A DNA stretch of 46,179 nucleotides from UBA4292 sp002395865 (GTDB lineage Bacteria; Bacillota; Clostridia; Lachnospirales; Lachnospiraceae). Below the pieces are notes generated by a model. It made no database searches. It was not told the DNA's origin and saw only the letters and a list, made by a program, of their open reading frames with translations. The translations under genes and the position numbers were made by a program. Within the stretch, counting starts at the first letter, position 1; the number at the start of each line of letters is the position of its first letter. The DNA lies in assembly GCA_946533395.1 (NCBI GenBank), contig CAMNBU010000018.1:1-46179 (forward strand), written 5' to 3'. Shown piece after piece: positions 25,304 through 31,981 of the stretch.

Positions 25304-25714
25304 ATGGTATATTATAAGCCCCCGGGCCCGCCTCCGGGACCCGGCCATGGTCCCGGACCCATACCAGGTCCCGGCAGACCCAGACCTCCCAGACGTGTGG
25401 TTCCTGGCACCCCGGTCGGACCGCCCCCATTACCCAGAGGACCTCATGTCCCCGGCCCCGCGCTCGTTCCCAGACCGCCGTATCCTCTGCCTCACCCGCA
25501 TTTCAGGATGCCACCGTACAATCTTGCCATGAACCTTGCGTGGGAGATAGCAGAGTACAGGAGAGTGTACCATGTTCTTGAGTACATAAGGTCCGGTTAC
25601 CCCATATCACCCGCAGACAGAGCTCTTCTGGTGCGTGTGTTCGGAAGGCCGATAACCCCATATGAGGTGGACGAGCTTCTCTATTATATGCATGAGCAGA
25701 TGGGATATTTTTAA
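25304..25714 (+). CDS. Small Pro/Gly-rich protein of unknown function
   Basis: 136 residues. The first 65 are nearly all Pro, Gly and Arg (MVYYKPPGPPPGPGHGPGP), likely extended and without fixed fold. The last 65 residues are a helical domain (NLAMNLAWEIAEYRRVYHVLEYIRSGYPISPADRALLVRVFGR). Start ATG 25304 has AGGAGG eight bases upstream; an overlapping GTG frame at 25296 is rejected. It lies 14 bases after the DUF4428-type gene, which ends in a similar tail, so both probably belong to one transcript and may interact. No family recognised. Confidence 0.7.
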   Translation: MVYYKPPGPPPGPGHGPGPIPGPGRPRPPRRVVPGTPVGPPPLPRGPHVPGPALVPRPPYPLPHPHFRMPPYNLAMNLAWEIAEYRRVYHVLEYIRSGYPISPADRALLVRVFGRPITPYEVDELLYYMHEQMGYF

Positions 25715-25760
25715 GCAATATAGAGAGTCGGTCGCTTTGACCGGCTCTTTATATTGCTTA
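25712..25760. terminator. 22-bp hairpin shared by convergent genes
   Basis: A stem of 22 bp with two G-U pairs and a GCTTT loop, starting at the TAA stop codon of the Pro/Gly-rich gene (TAAGCAATATA at 25712 pairs with TATATTGCTTA ending at 25760). It lacks a long T-run but probably stops or stabilises transcripts from both sides. Confidence 0.6.
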
Positions 25761-25791
25761 TGTAATTAATGATTTGAACTGAATATAATTA

Positions 25792-26862
25792 TCAAGTGTC
25801 GCGAAGCTTTACCTTATCCTTCACCTGAATCTTTCTTTCCTCATCCATAGCGGTGTAATGAGCGGCAGTGACAGTGGGAGTGGTGTGACCGAGCTGTTTG
25901 CTGACGAGAAGAACGTCGCCTGTTTCCTTATACAGGTTCGTGCCGTAGGTGCTGCGACATTTGTGCGGCGTGATATGCTTCGTTGTGATGGTCCTTGCGT
26001 GCTTTTTGACAAGCCTTTCAACGCTTCTTGTAGTGATACGCTGCATATTTTTGGATATAAAGAATGCCTTTTCATCACCCGGTTTGATCTGATCAGGCTT
26101 CATAACGTCGCGCAATTTTTTATAATCGAGAAGTGCCTTCGTGACCTCATCGCCGAAATAGATTCTATCCTCCTTACCTCCCTTTCGAACTATTCGAACA
26201 CTTGTTTCCGACCAGTCGAAATGATCCAGATCGATGCCCACAAGCTCGGATACACGTATTCCGGTGCCCAGAAGCAACGTAAGAATGGCTGTATCCCTGG
26301 GGCCTGCATTAAGCGTGTTGTAGAGCTTTTTCTGACGCGGAGAAAGATTATCGCCTGTTTCTGCCTCATCGATAAGATCGGCGACCTCAGAAGGGTTCAT
26401 ACGAATGATCTCGTGATCCGCAAGCTTCGGACGGTCCACGGACAACATGACGTTTCTGTGGATGATATCACGATTGTACAGATTCTTGTAGAGAGCGCTC
26501 AGTGCACTTATTTTGCGCTTGATGGCCGTACGTCCGAGTCCCTCAGCTTTGTTTTTACCGATCTGTTCCGTGTCGTGATCCATCGAGAGCCATGTCATAT
26601 AATATTCGATATCATCGGTCTTAAGGTCCTCAAGCATCTGCGCGGTGACTTTTTCGTAACCTTCAAGCTTGCAAAAATCTTCGTGACATTCAAAAAGATA
26701 TCTGAAGAACATCAGAATGTCGTATGCATAACCGAGCCTTGTATTGGTCGATGTGCGCTGTGAAATACTGTTGAAATATGATCTGACGAACATAGGCATG
26801 TTTAATAATATGTCATTAAGACGTTTAAGGTTCTGATTATCGCGGTCATTGATATAAGGCAT
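25792..26862 (-). CDS. Tyrosine recombinase (XerC/D-like)
   Basis: About 356 residues. ATG 26862 is chosen because GGAGG lies five bases upstream; the longer open frame runs into the promoter. The N-terminal part (20-150) is a SAM-like core-binding domain and the C-terminal part the catalytic domain. Active-site residues are complete: Arg203 (GTGIRVSELVGID), Lys in RKGGKEDR, His300-x-x-Arg303 (PHKCRSTYG), His326 (LGHTTP) and Tyr336 (HYTAM). It cuts and rejoins DNA through a 3-prime phosphotyrosine. It stands beside a LysM cell-division-type protein and lexA, and its own promoter region holds a perfect 13-6-13 inverted repeat. Target site unknown; no second att site or prophage genes are near. 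Confidence 0.88.
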   Translation of the reverse strand: MPYINDRDNQNLKRLNDILLNMPMFVRSYFNSISQRTSTNTRLGYAYDILMFFRYLFECHEDFCKLEGYEKVTAQMLEDLKTDDIEYYMTWLSMDHDTEQIGKNKAEGLGRTAIKRKISALSALYKNLYNRDIIHRNVMLSVDRPKLADHEIIRMNPSEVADLIDEAETGDNLSPRQKKLYNTLNAGPRDTAILTLLLGTGIRVSELVGIDLDHFDWSETSVRIVRKGGKEDRIYFGDEVTKALLDYKKLRDVMKPDQIKPGDEKAFFISKNMQRITTRSVERLVKKHARTITTKHITPHKCRSTYGTNLYKETGDVLLVSKQLGHTTPTVTAAHYTAMDEERKIQVKDKVKLRDT

Positions 26863-26888
26863 GCGGACCTCCAAAAGCCAGGTTATAA

Positions 26889-26902
26889 CGAGAGTACTCT
26901 CG
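26889..26902. repeat. Perfect 14-bp palindrome in the recombinase leader
   Basis: CGAGAGTACTCTCG, fully self-complementary, between the promoter and the start codon of the recombinase gene. It could be a protein-binding site; its role is unknown. Confidence 0.55.
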
Positions 26903-26913
26903 AAAACGCAGTT

Positions 26914-26945
26914 TTGCGTCGCTAAACAAGAATTTAGCGACGCAA
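26914..26945. promoter_or_regulatory. Perfect 13-6-13 inverted repeat at the recombinase transcription start
   Basis: Left arm TTGCGTCGCTAAA (26914-26926), six-base centre CAAGAA, right arm TTTAGCGACGCAA (26933-26945). The predicted transcript starts at about 26941, inside the right arm, so the mRNA would begin with a hairpin. Arm and spacer lengths also match core recombination sites of tyrosine recombinases. It may be an operator, a 5-prime stabiliser or a recombination site; sequence alone cannot decide. Confidence 0.65.
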
Positions 26946-26947
26946 TT

Positions 26948-26976
26948 ACTATACAACATAATTCATCTTCTGTCAA
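26948..26976 (-). promoter_or_regulatory. Promoter of the tyrosine recombinase
   Basis: On the minus strand TTGACA (26971-26976), 17-base spacer, TATAGT (26948-26953): near consensus. It shows that the recombinase can be transcribed apart from the LysM gene before it. Confidence 0.8.
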
Positions 26977-27031
26977 TGCCAAAATGGTCCGTAATCGATG
27001 ACCGAAGCAATCAGACACCGGCCGAAATATA

Positions 27032-27325
27032 TCACTCGTAATACGGCAGAATAATATATGCTCCGCTCAGTATACTGTCACCGCAGAAACCGTTGATCTG
27101 ACGCACCTCATCTATGTATTCCTTCTCAGAAGAAAAGCCTTCACCCATATTATCCTTCGCAATGGAGGAAAGCGTATCTCCGCGCTTTATGAGGTAGCTT
27201 CTGTAAAGCTTGACCGGTTCAGATGTGACAGTTTCCTCGGACTGAGAAGCTCTCGAAAACATGGTAAGCATAAAACATGAAATAATGACGGCGATAACTG
27301 CAATGATAACAAATCCCTTTTTCAT
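27032..27325 (-). CDS. Small membrane-anchored LysM protein (YneA-like SOS division inhibitor candidate)
   Basis: 97 residues from ATG 27325, preceded by GGAGGAGG; longer in-frame starts run through the promoter. A hydrophobic segment (FVIIAVIAVIISCFML, about 5-20) anchors it, and the rest is outside: YLIKRGDTLSSIAKDN begins a LysM domain ending LSGAYIILPYYE. This is the architecture of YneA, which Bacillus makes on DNA damage to stop cell division. As in Bacillus, it is transcribed divergently from lexA, and two LexA-box-like sites sit over its promoter and start. The role is inferred from architecture and position, as sequence identity cannot be measured here. Confidence 0.75.
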   Translation of the reverse strand: MKKGFVIIAVIAVIISCFMLTMFSRASQSEETVTSEPVKLYRSYLIKRGDTLSSIAKDNMGEGFSSEKEYIDEVRQINGFCGDSILSGAYIILPYYE

Positions 27326-27378
27326 AATGATGAGCCTCCTCCCTGCATATCTTATAATGTTTCGAAAATGTGTTATCG

Positions 27379-27392
27379 CAAACATTCGTTCG
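27379..27392. promoter_or_regulatory. LexA box (strong match)
   Basis: On the minus strand CGAACGAATGTTTG, which matches the Firmicute SOS consensus CGAACRNRYGTTYC at 13 of 14 positions. It lies just downstream of the predicted transcription start of the LysM gene, where bound LexA would block it. Confidence 0.8.
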
Positions 27393-27403
27393 TTGATGAT
27401 GCT

Positions 27404-27432
27404 ATATTATCACACGTTTGTTCGCTTGTCAA
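27404..27432 (-). promoter_or_regulatory. Promoter of the LysM gene
   Basis: On the minus strand TTGACA (27427-27432), 17-base spacer, TAATAT (27404-27409). The spacer is filled by the LexA-like site at 27411-27424. Confidence 0.65.
27411..27424. promoter_or_regulatory. LexA-like box within the LysM promoter
   Basis: Minus strand CGAACAAACGTGTG: the left half CGAAC is perfect, the right half keeps three of five positions. It sits between the -35 and -10 boxes of the LysM gene. Confidence 0.5.
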
Positions 27433-27437
27433 GCAGA

Positions 27438-27455
27438 TTCGGACGTTTTTCCGAA
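27438..27455. promoter_or_regulatory. Dyad TTCGGA-N6-TCCGAA between lexA and the LysM gene
   Basis: Perfect 6-6-6 dyad with a degenerate LexA-like core (CGGAC-N4-TTCCG). It lies 20 bases upstream of the lexA -35 box. It may be a third LexA site or a site for another factor. Confidence 0.4.
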
Positions 27456-27474
27456 CAAATTTTCTAATTTCCTA

Positions 27475-27502
27475 TTGATTTTTTTAGGACATGTGTTATA
27501 CT
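27475..27502 (+). promoter_or_regulatory. Promoter of lexA
   Basis: TTGATT (27475-27480), 16-base spacer, TATACT (27497-27502) with an extended -10 TG before it. A weak LexA-like half-site pair (GGAC-N4-GTTA) overlaps the spacer, consistent with self-regulation. Confidence 0.65.
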
Positions 27503-27542
27503 ACACTCAGAAGAAGAATATCCATCCGCAGGAGGTATATAC

Positions 27543-28190
27543 ATGGCAGACAGAGAAAAGCTCAGCGAAAAGCAGCGTCAGATACTTGCATTCATGAAAT
27601 CACATGTGCTTGAGAAGGGTTATCCGCCCGCAGTCAGGGAGATCGGCGCGGCAGTCGGACTCTCCTCCTCTTCCTCCGTTCATGCGCAGCTTCGCACGCT
27701 TGAGAAGAAGGGATATATCCGAAAGGATCCCACGAAGCCCAGAGCCATCGAGATACTTGATGACGATATACTCGCCGCACGCAATGCGGTCCTGGATTCC
27801 GGCTACATGCAGGAGGTCGTAAGCATCCCCGTCCTTGGCAATGTCGCCGCAGGCGAGCCTATATTTGCCGAAGAGAATATACAGGATTATTTCTCTGTTA
27901 ACAGCGAGTTCCTGCCCCGCGGCACCGACTCCTTCATGCTCAGAGTCAAAGGCGAGAGCATGATCAACGCAGGCATCTACAGCGGCGATCTCGTAATGGT
28001 CAGCAAGACAGACGACGTGAGGAACGGTGACATAGTTGTCGCTCTCGTGGATGACTCCGCTACAGTGAAGTCCTTCTACAAGGAGAAGGGACATATAAGA
28101 CTTCAGCCGGAGAACGATACCATGGATCCCATCATCGTAGACGACTGTACAGTACTCGGCAGAGTCGTAGGTCTTTACAGAAAGTATTAA
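27543..28190 (+). CDS. lexA: SOS repressor LexA
   Basis: 215 residues. LexA represses DNA-damage genes and cleaves itself when RecA filaments form. The N-terminal winged helix (PPAVREIGAAVGLSSSSSVHAQLRTLEKKGYI) binds the operator. The self-cleavage site is Ala103-Gly104 (GNVAAGEPIF), the nucleophile is Ser139 (KGESM) and the general base Lys176 (ATVKSFYK), so the protein is fully functional by motif. GGAGG precedes the start. It is divergent from a YneA-like LysM gene and a recombinase, with LexA boxes in the shared region. A hairpin terminator separates it from the convergent rsfS gene. Confidence 0.96.
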   Translation: MADREKLSEKQRQILAFMKSHVLEKGYPPAVREIGAAVGLSSSSSVHAQLRTLEKKGYIRKDPTKPRAIEILDDDILAARNAVLDSGYMQEVVSIPVLGNVAAGEPIFAEENIQDYFSVNSEFLPRGTDSFMLRVKGESMINAGIYSGDLVMVSKTDDVRNGDIVVALVDDSATVKSFYKEKGHIRLQPENDTMDPIIVDDCTVLGRVVGLYRKY

Positions 28191-28196
28191 AACAGA

Positions 28197-28236
28197 CCCG
28201 AAGACATTCCTCACGGAACTGCCTTCGGGCCTTTCA
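28197..28236. terminator. Terminator between lexA and rsfS (convergent)
   Basis: Stem CCCGAAG (28197-28203) with CTTCGGG (28223-28229), a 19-base loop, then a T-rich stretch broken by C and A on the lexA side. It probably serves both directions. Confidence 0.6.
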
Positions 28237-28244
28237 TTTTCAGC

Positions 28245-28589
28245 TTATTTAAGCGTATCGATATCTACGACCTTCCCGTCGCGCCATATCCTCTCGAGGT
28301 CATAGAAGCTTCTGTCCTCCTCCGAGAATACATGGATGATTACATCGTTGTAGTCAAGAAGCACCCAGGACGCGCCCGCATATCCTTCCGTGGATCTTGC
28401 ATATATCCCTGCCCTGCCGAGGACCTCCTGGATGTTATCCGATATCGCCTGTACCTGGCGGTCATTCGAACCGGATGTTATCACGAAATAATCCGCGATG
28501 GATGAAACGGCCGAAATATCTATCACCCTTGTATCCCTGCCGAGCTTCGCCTCTATGGCATTTACTATCATTTTAAGTGTCTCTTGCAT
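28245..28589 (-). CDS. rsfS: Ribosome silencing factor RsfS
   Basis: 114 residues, full length. RsfS binds protein L14 of the large ribosomal subunit and prevents joining of the small subunit when nutrients run out. Family marks are VIDISAVSSIADYFVITSGSNDRQVQAISDNI, GYAGASWVLLDYNDVIIHVF and the Tyr-containing end RSFYDLERIW. It follows yqeK directly with no gap, the usual order in Firmicutes. It is the last gene of the obg operon. Confidence 0.95.
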   Translation of the reverse strand: MQETLKMIVNAIEAKLGRDTRVIDISAVSSIADYFVITSGSNDRQVQAISDNIQEVLGRAGIYARSTEGYAGASWVLLDYNDVIIHVFSEEDRSFYDLERIWRDGKVVDIDTLK

Positions 28590-29177
28590 TTATTCCTCCG
28601 CTCCGGTCTTCTTTTTATAGAATTCATAGACCTGTCCGGTATAGGGGTCTATGATGCCGGTGTTTCTTTTCTCAAGAAATCTTATCGTGTCCGCGCTTAT
28701 CATATAGATGCATCTGTCGATGTCCACGAAAGCTTCTTTTCTTATGGCTGTCAGGTTCTCCTGCTTCGTCCTGTTCGGCTCTATATAATCGGCCGTAAAT
28801 ATGATCTTCTCAAGAAGCGTCATTCCGGGTCTTCCGGTGGTGTGCCACCTTATAGCGCCGAGCACTTCATCGTCATCTATGCCGTATCTGTCCTTTGCGA
28901 TATACACGCCCAGCCCCGCGTGAATCAGAGCATGGTTGTTCTTCTCCGACTCCGAAAGGACGTGGCCGTACTTTTTGCACAGAGCCAGCTTTTCTTCGTC
29001 GGGTATGCATTTCGCGCAGTCATGAAGAAGCCCGGCCAGATAGGCCTTCTGAAGGTCGTATTCATATCTCATGGCAAGGCTCACTGCAGTATGCGCCACA
29101 CCCTTCGTGTGCTTGTAGCGCTCCTCATCCAGATCGCTCTTCAGCTTCTTTTTTATTGCCTTAAAATCGTAATCCAT
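28590..29177 (-). CDS. yqeK: YqeK-family HD phosphohydrolase (Ap4A hydrolase)
   Basis: 195 residues. YqeK enzymes split diadenosine tetraphosphate symmetrically into two ADP. The HD metal site is visible: RYKHTKGVAHTAVSLA, LAGLLHDCAKC with the His-Asp pair, NNHALIHAGLGVYIAK, and IRWHTTGRPGMTLLEKIIFTADYIEPNR. Its usual left neighbour nadD is missing; yhbY lies there instead, 52 bases away. There is no clear ribosome site (GAAAG only). Function is sure from the motifs. Confidence 0.94.
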   Translation of the reverse strand: MDYDFKAIKKKLKSDLDEERYKHTKGVAHTAVSLAMRYEYDLQKAYLAGLLHDCAKCIPDEEKLALCKKYGHVLSESEKNNHALIHAGLGVYIAKDRYGIDDDEVLGAIRWHTTGRPGMTLLEKIIFTADYIEPNRTKQENLTAIRKEAFVDIDRCIYMISADTIRFLEKRNTGIIDPYTGQVYEFYKKKTGAEE

Positions 29178-29229
29178 GGTTCTTTCAAGCTATATCGTAT
29201 GCCCCGTCATACTCTGATAAATAATAAAC

Positions 29230-29520
29230 TCAGATCTTTATATGTCTGTTCTTCGGGTCGTAAGCCTCTTTGTATAGCACGAATCTTCTGCCGATCACCT
29301 GCACCAGCTCGGCCTGAGTGTGCTCGGCCACTGCCTGCGCCACTGTCTTCGGATCATCGAGGCAGTTCTTAAGTACAGCGATCTTGATAAGCTCCCTCGC
29401 CTCGAGAGCCTCCTTTATCGCGTCAATATTCTCGTCCGTCACACTGCCCTTGCCGATATTTGCGACCGGATCCATCGTCATTGCAAGGCTTCTCAGATAA
29501 GCCCTCTGTTTTGTAGTCAT
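29230..29520 (-). CDS. yhbY: YhbY-type CRM-domain RNA-binding protein
   Basis: 96 residues from ATG 29520, which has AGGAG seven bases upstream; an earlier in-frame ATG at 29547 does not. The protein is one CRM domain: TKQRAYLRSLAMTMDPVANIGKGSVTDENI, then ELIKIAVLKNC and VIGRRFVLYKE. It binds pre-50S ribosomal particles and helps large-subunit assembly. It lies ten bases after obgE, itself a 50S assembly GTPase. Confidence 0.93.
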   Translation of the reverse strand: MTTKQRAYLRSLAMTMDPVANIGKGSVTDENIDAIKEALEARELIKIAVLKNCLDDPKTVAQAVAEHTQAELVQVIGRRFVLYKEAYDPKNRHIKI

Positions 29521-29530
29521 ATTATAACTC

Positions 29531-30811
29531 CTACTTGTAATAATCAAATGTCAGACCGTACATCCTCACGGTATCTCCGTCCTGAATGCCAAGACGCTCC
29601 AGCTCGTCAAGGATTCCTTCGCTCTTAAGGAAGTTCTGGAAAAACTCGAAGCCCTTCTCCGAATCGATATTCGTATAGCCGAGCATCTTGTCGATCTTAG
29701 GCCCCTCGACCACATACTCGCCGTTTTTGAATTCGACTGTATAGGGAAGGTTCTCGTCGGGCGTCTCGTAGGTGAACTCGCTCTCAAATACGGTGGTCTC
29801 CTCAGGAAGCTCAGCCAGTATATCTTTTACTATGTACAGAAGCTTATCGATGCCCTCGCCGCTCACGGCCGATATGGCAACGACCGTATCGTCGGGATAT
29901 GCCTCTCTTAAGCGTTCTAAGGCCTCTTCTCTGGCTTTATCGTCCAGTACATCCATTTTATTGGCCGCGATCACGCAGGGCCTGTCAGGGAGCTCCTCGT
30001 TGTATGAGGCCAGTTCCTCGCGAATGATCCTCACATCCTCCACGGGATCCCTGCCCTCTGTGCCGGCCGCATCTACTATGTTGATGAGAACCTTCGTCCT
30101 CTCGATATGGCGCAGGAAATCATGGCCGAGCCCGACTCCCTCCGAAGCTCCCTCGATAAGTCCGGGGATATCGGCTATTACGAAGCCGTCGATACCCTTG
30201 TAATCGACCACGCCGAGATGCGGCGTGAGCGTCGTGAAAGGATAATTGGCTATCTCAGGCCTTGCATTCGATACCACGCTGAGAAAGGTGGATTTGCCCG
30301 CATTCGGAAATCCGCAAAGCCCCACATCCGCTATAAGCTTAAGCTCCATGAGAAGCTCAAGCTCCTTCGCGGGCTGGCCGGGCTGCGCGTATTTGGGGAC
30401 CTGCATGGTGGAGGTCGCAAAATGCATATTTCCCAGGCCGCCCTTACCGCCCTTAAGCACAGTCACACGCTTGTTCTCACCGGACATATCGGCCACGATA
30501 AGTCCCGTCGCAGCATCCTTAAGAACAGTACCCTCCGGAACCTTGAGTATCAGGTCCTCGCCATCCGCACCGTGCTGACGCTTCTTGTTGCCGGGTGAAC
30601 CGTCGCCTGCCTTGTATTTGGTTCTGTGGCGGTAGTCCGTGAGGGTGTTCATGCCCTCATCAACGACGAATATAACATCGCCGCCTCTTCCGCCGTCCCC
30701 TCCGTCGGGCCCGCCCGCAGCCACATAGAGCTCACGTCTGAAGCTCACATGACCGTCGCCGCCCTTGCCGGAGCGGATATATATTTTTGCTCTGTCCGCA
30801 AACATATCCAC
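29531..30811 (-). CDS. obgE: GTPase Obg/CgtA
   Basis: 426 residues in three parts: the glycine-rich Obg domain (MFADRAKIYIRSGKGGDGHVSF, residues 1-158), the G domain with GFPNAGKST, a switch region DIPGLIEGASEGVGLGHDFLRH and NKMD, and a C-terminal OCT domain (about 350-426) found in Gram-positive Obg proteins. It is an essential GTPase for late 50S assembly and links to stress and ppGpp. A terminator-like hairpin lies between it and rpmA, so its level may be lower than that of the ribosomal proteins upstream. Confidence 0.97.
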   Translation of the reverse strand: MDMFADRAKIYIRSGKGGDGHVSFRRELYVAAGGPDGGDGGRGGDVIFVVDEGMNTLTDYRHRTKYKAGDGSPGNKKRQHGADGEDLILKVPEGTVLKDAATGLIVADMSGENKRVTVLKGGKGGLGNMHFATSTMQVPKYAQPGQPAKELELLMELKLIADVGLCGFPNAGKSTFLSVVSNARPEIANYPFTTLTPHLGVVDYKGIDGFVIADIPGLIEGASEGVGLGHDFLRHIERTKVLINIVDAAGTEGRDPVEDVRIIREELASYNEELPDRPCVIAANKMDVLDDKAREEALERLREAYPDDTVVAISAVSGEGIDKLLYIVKDILAELPEETTVFESEFTYETPDENLPYTVEFKNGEYVVEGPKIDKMLGYTNIDSEKGFEFFQNFLKSEGILDELERLGIQDGDTVRMYGLTFDYYK

Positions 30812-30833
30812 ACCTTAACGCTTTTACTAAAAT

Positions 30834-30866
30834 CTAAAAACAGGCTTCAGATACGATCTGAAGCCC
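30834..30866 (-). terminator. Terminator/attenuator between rpmA and obgE
   Basis: Perfect 10-bp stem GGCTTCAGAT/ATCTGAAGCC with a three-base loop, followed on the minus strand by TGTTTTTAG. It would end most transcripts after rpmA and let some pass into obgE. Confidence 0.75.
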
Positions 30867-30887
30867 GAAGTAAACATTTGCTCTGAA

Positions 30888-31169
30888 TTAAGCAACGGGA
30901 TATACAGAAACCTGCTTCTTATCCCTGCCCTTTCTCTCGAAACGAACAACACCGTCTGCCTTAGCGAAAAGGGTGTCATCACCGCCGATACCTACGTTTG
31001 TACCGGGATGAATCTTGGTGCCGCGCTGTCTGAAGAGAATATTTCCGGCTTTAACAAACTGTCCGTCCGCTCTCTTGGCGCCAAGTCTCTTGGACTCGGA
31101 GTCTCTGCCGTTCTTTGTGGAACCAACTCCCTTTTTATGCGCAAACAGCTGAAGGTTCATAACTAACAT
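30888..31169 (-). CDS. rpmA: Ribosomal protein L27 with cleavable N-terminal extension
   Basis: 93 residues. Mature L27 starts at Ala10 (AHKKGVGSTKNGRDS); the nine residues before it, ending in NLQLF, are the extension found in Firmicutes. Prp protease removes it, which exposes the N-terminus that reaches into the peptidyl transferase centre. Start ATG 31169 is chosen for GGAGG eight bases upstream. The prp gene is directly upstream (three bases), so substrate and protease are made together. Confidence 0.97.
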   Translation of the reverse strand: MLVMNLQLFAHKKGVGSTKNGRDSESKRLGAKRADGQFVKAGNILFRQRGTKIHPGTNVGIGGDDTLFAKADGVVRFERKGRDKKQVSVYPVA

Positions 31170-31172
31170 AAT

Positions 31173-31541
31173 CTACACCTCCTGAAATTGATAATCGCGA
31201 TATTGCTTTCGTCCGCATTTCTGCAGGTACAAGATCCGCAGATAATGCTCCCCGTACTGTTCGCTTATGTTCCTGAGTCCCAGCAACATAGACTTAAACA
31301 GCAGGATGGAATCGTGCGAAGGCTTATTTTCAAACTTGAATCTGAGAAGTCCGTCCTCGCCTGTCTCACAGATGATGTCCTGACCGGTGTATTCTACGAT
31401 GGAATTCACCGCACCCAGTGTAAGTGCCGAGACCGCTGCGCACACGATATCTTTACCGTGCTTAGCGTATCCCGCATGTCCGCTCACATGGATTCCGAAC
31501 AGGTCTCCGTCCGCGTCGACAATAACTCTTGCAGTGATCAT
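31173..31541 (-). CDS. prp: Ribosomal-processing cysteine protease Prp
   Basis: 122 residues. The family motif GHAGYAKHGKDIVCAAVSALT contains the catalytic His and Cys. Prp cuts the extension from L27 (and is essential where L27 has it). It sits between rplU and rpmA with gaps of three bases on each side, the standard order. The C-terminal 30 residues (LYLQKCGRKQYRDYQFQEV) look longer and more basic than the compact family core. Older annotations call it YsxB. Confidence 0.94.
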   Translation of the reverse strand: MITARVIVDADGDLFGIHVSGHAGYAKHGKDIVCAAVSALTLGAVNSIVEYTGQDIICETGEDGLLRFKFENKPSHDSILLFKSMLLGLRNISEQYGEHYLRILYLQKCGRKQYRDYQFQEV

Positions 31542-31544
31542 GGC

Positions 31545-31853
31545 TTAAGCGTTGATCTTGTTGATCTTAAGCTCTGTATACTGCTGTCTGTGACCGTTCT
31601 TCTTGTGGTATCCGGACTTTCTCTTATACTTGTAAACGATAACCTTCCTGGCCTTGCCATTACCGACTACAGATGCGGATACAGTAGCTCCGGCTACAGT
31701 GGGATCACCGATAATGAGATCGTCGCCTCCGACTGCCAATACGCTGTCGAAAACATACTCGGCATCTGCCTCAACGTCGAGCTTCTCAACTCTGATGACA
31801 TCTCCCTCTTCTACCTTGTACTGCTTGCCACCGGTCGCAATGATTGCATACAT
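31545..31853 (-). CDS. rplU: Ribosomal protein L21
   Basis: 102 residues, full length. MYAIIATGGKQYKVEEGDVIRVEKL and KVIVYKYKRKSGYHKKNGHRQQYTELKI are the L21 core and its RNA-binding end. AGGAGG lies eight bases before the start. It is first in the rplU-prp-rpmA group and is transcribed from a near-consensus promoter through a structured leader. Confidence 0.97.
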   Translation of the reverse strand: MYAIIATGGKQYKVEEGDVIRVEKLDVEADAEYVFDSVLAVGGDDLIIGDPTVAGATVSASVVGNGKARKVIVYKYKRKSGYHKKNGHRQQYTELKINKINA

Positions 31854-31859
31854 GCTGCG

Positions 31860-31932
31860 TACCTCCTATTTATCTTTACTCGCCGGCTATGGGGGCGCTT
31901 TAAGCGCACTTGACCCTCGTCGTGCGGCATAC
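31860..31932 (-). promoter_or_regulatory. L21 leader-like RNA structure
   Basis: Between the predicted transcription start and the rplU ribosome site, the minus strand can fold GGGTATG with CATAGCC (six of seven pairs) enclosing GCGC-TTAAA-GCGC. Position, size and layout agree with the Firmicute L21 leader, thought to let excess L21 limit its own synthesis. Confirmation would need a covariance-model match. Confidence 0.55.
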
Positions 31933-31938
31933 CCACGT

Positions 31939-31967
31939 ACTATATCAAAAAACAGATGGTGTGTCAA
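31939..31967 (-). promoter_or_regulatory. Promoter of the rplU operon
   Basis: Minus strand TTGACA (31962-31967), 17-base spacer, TATAGT (31939-31944). Confidence 0.8.
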
Positions 31968-31981
31968 TAACTTTTTTAAGA

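Noticed and set aside
25296..25532. 78-residue frame overlapping the Pro/Gly-rich gene
   Set aside because: GTG start within the ribosome site; the Pro/Gly frame continues into a well-formed helical domain and is the real one.
26863..27018. N-terminal extension of the tyrosine recombinase from the first ATG in frame
   Set aside because: This stretch holds the promoter, both palindromes and the ribosome site, so the open frame is chance.
27326..27385. Longer LysM protein start
   Set aside because: The extension would cover the ribosome site and part of the LexA box, and the signal-anchor begins at ATG 27325.
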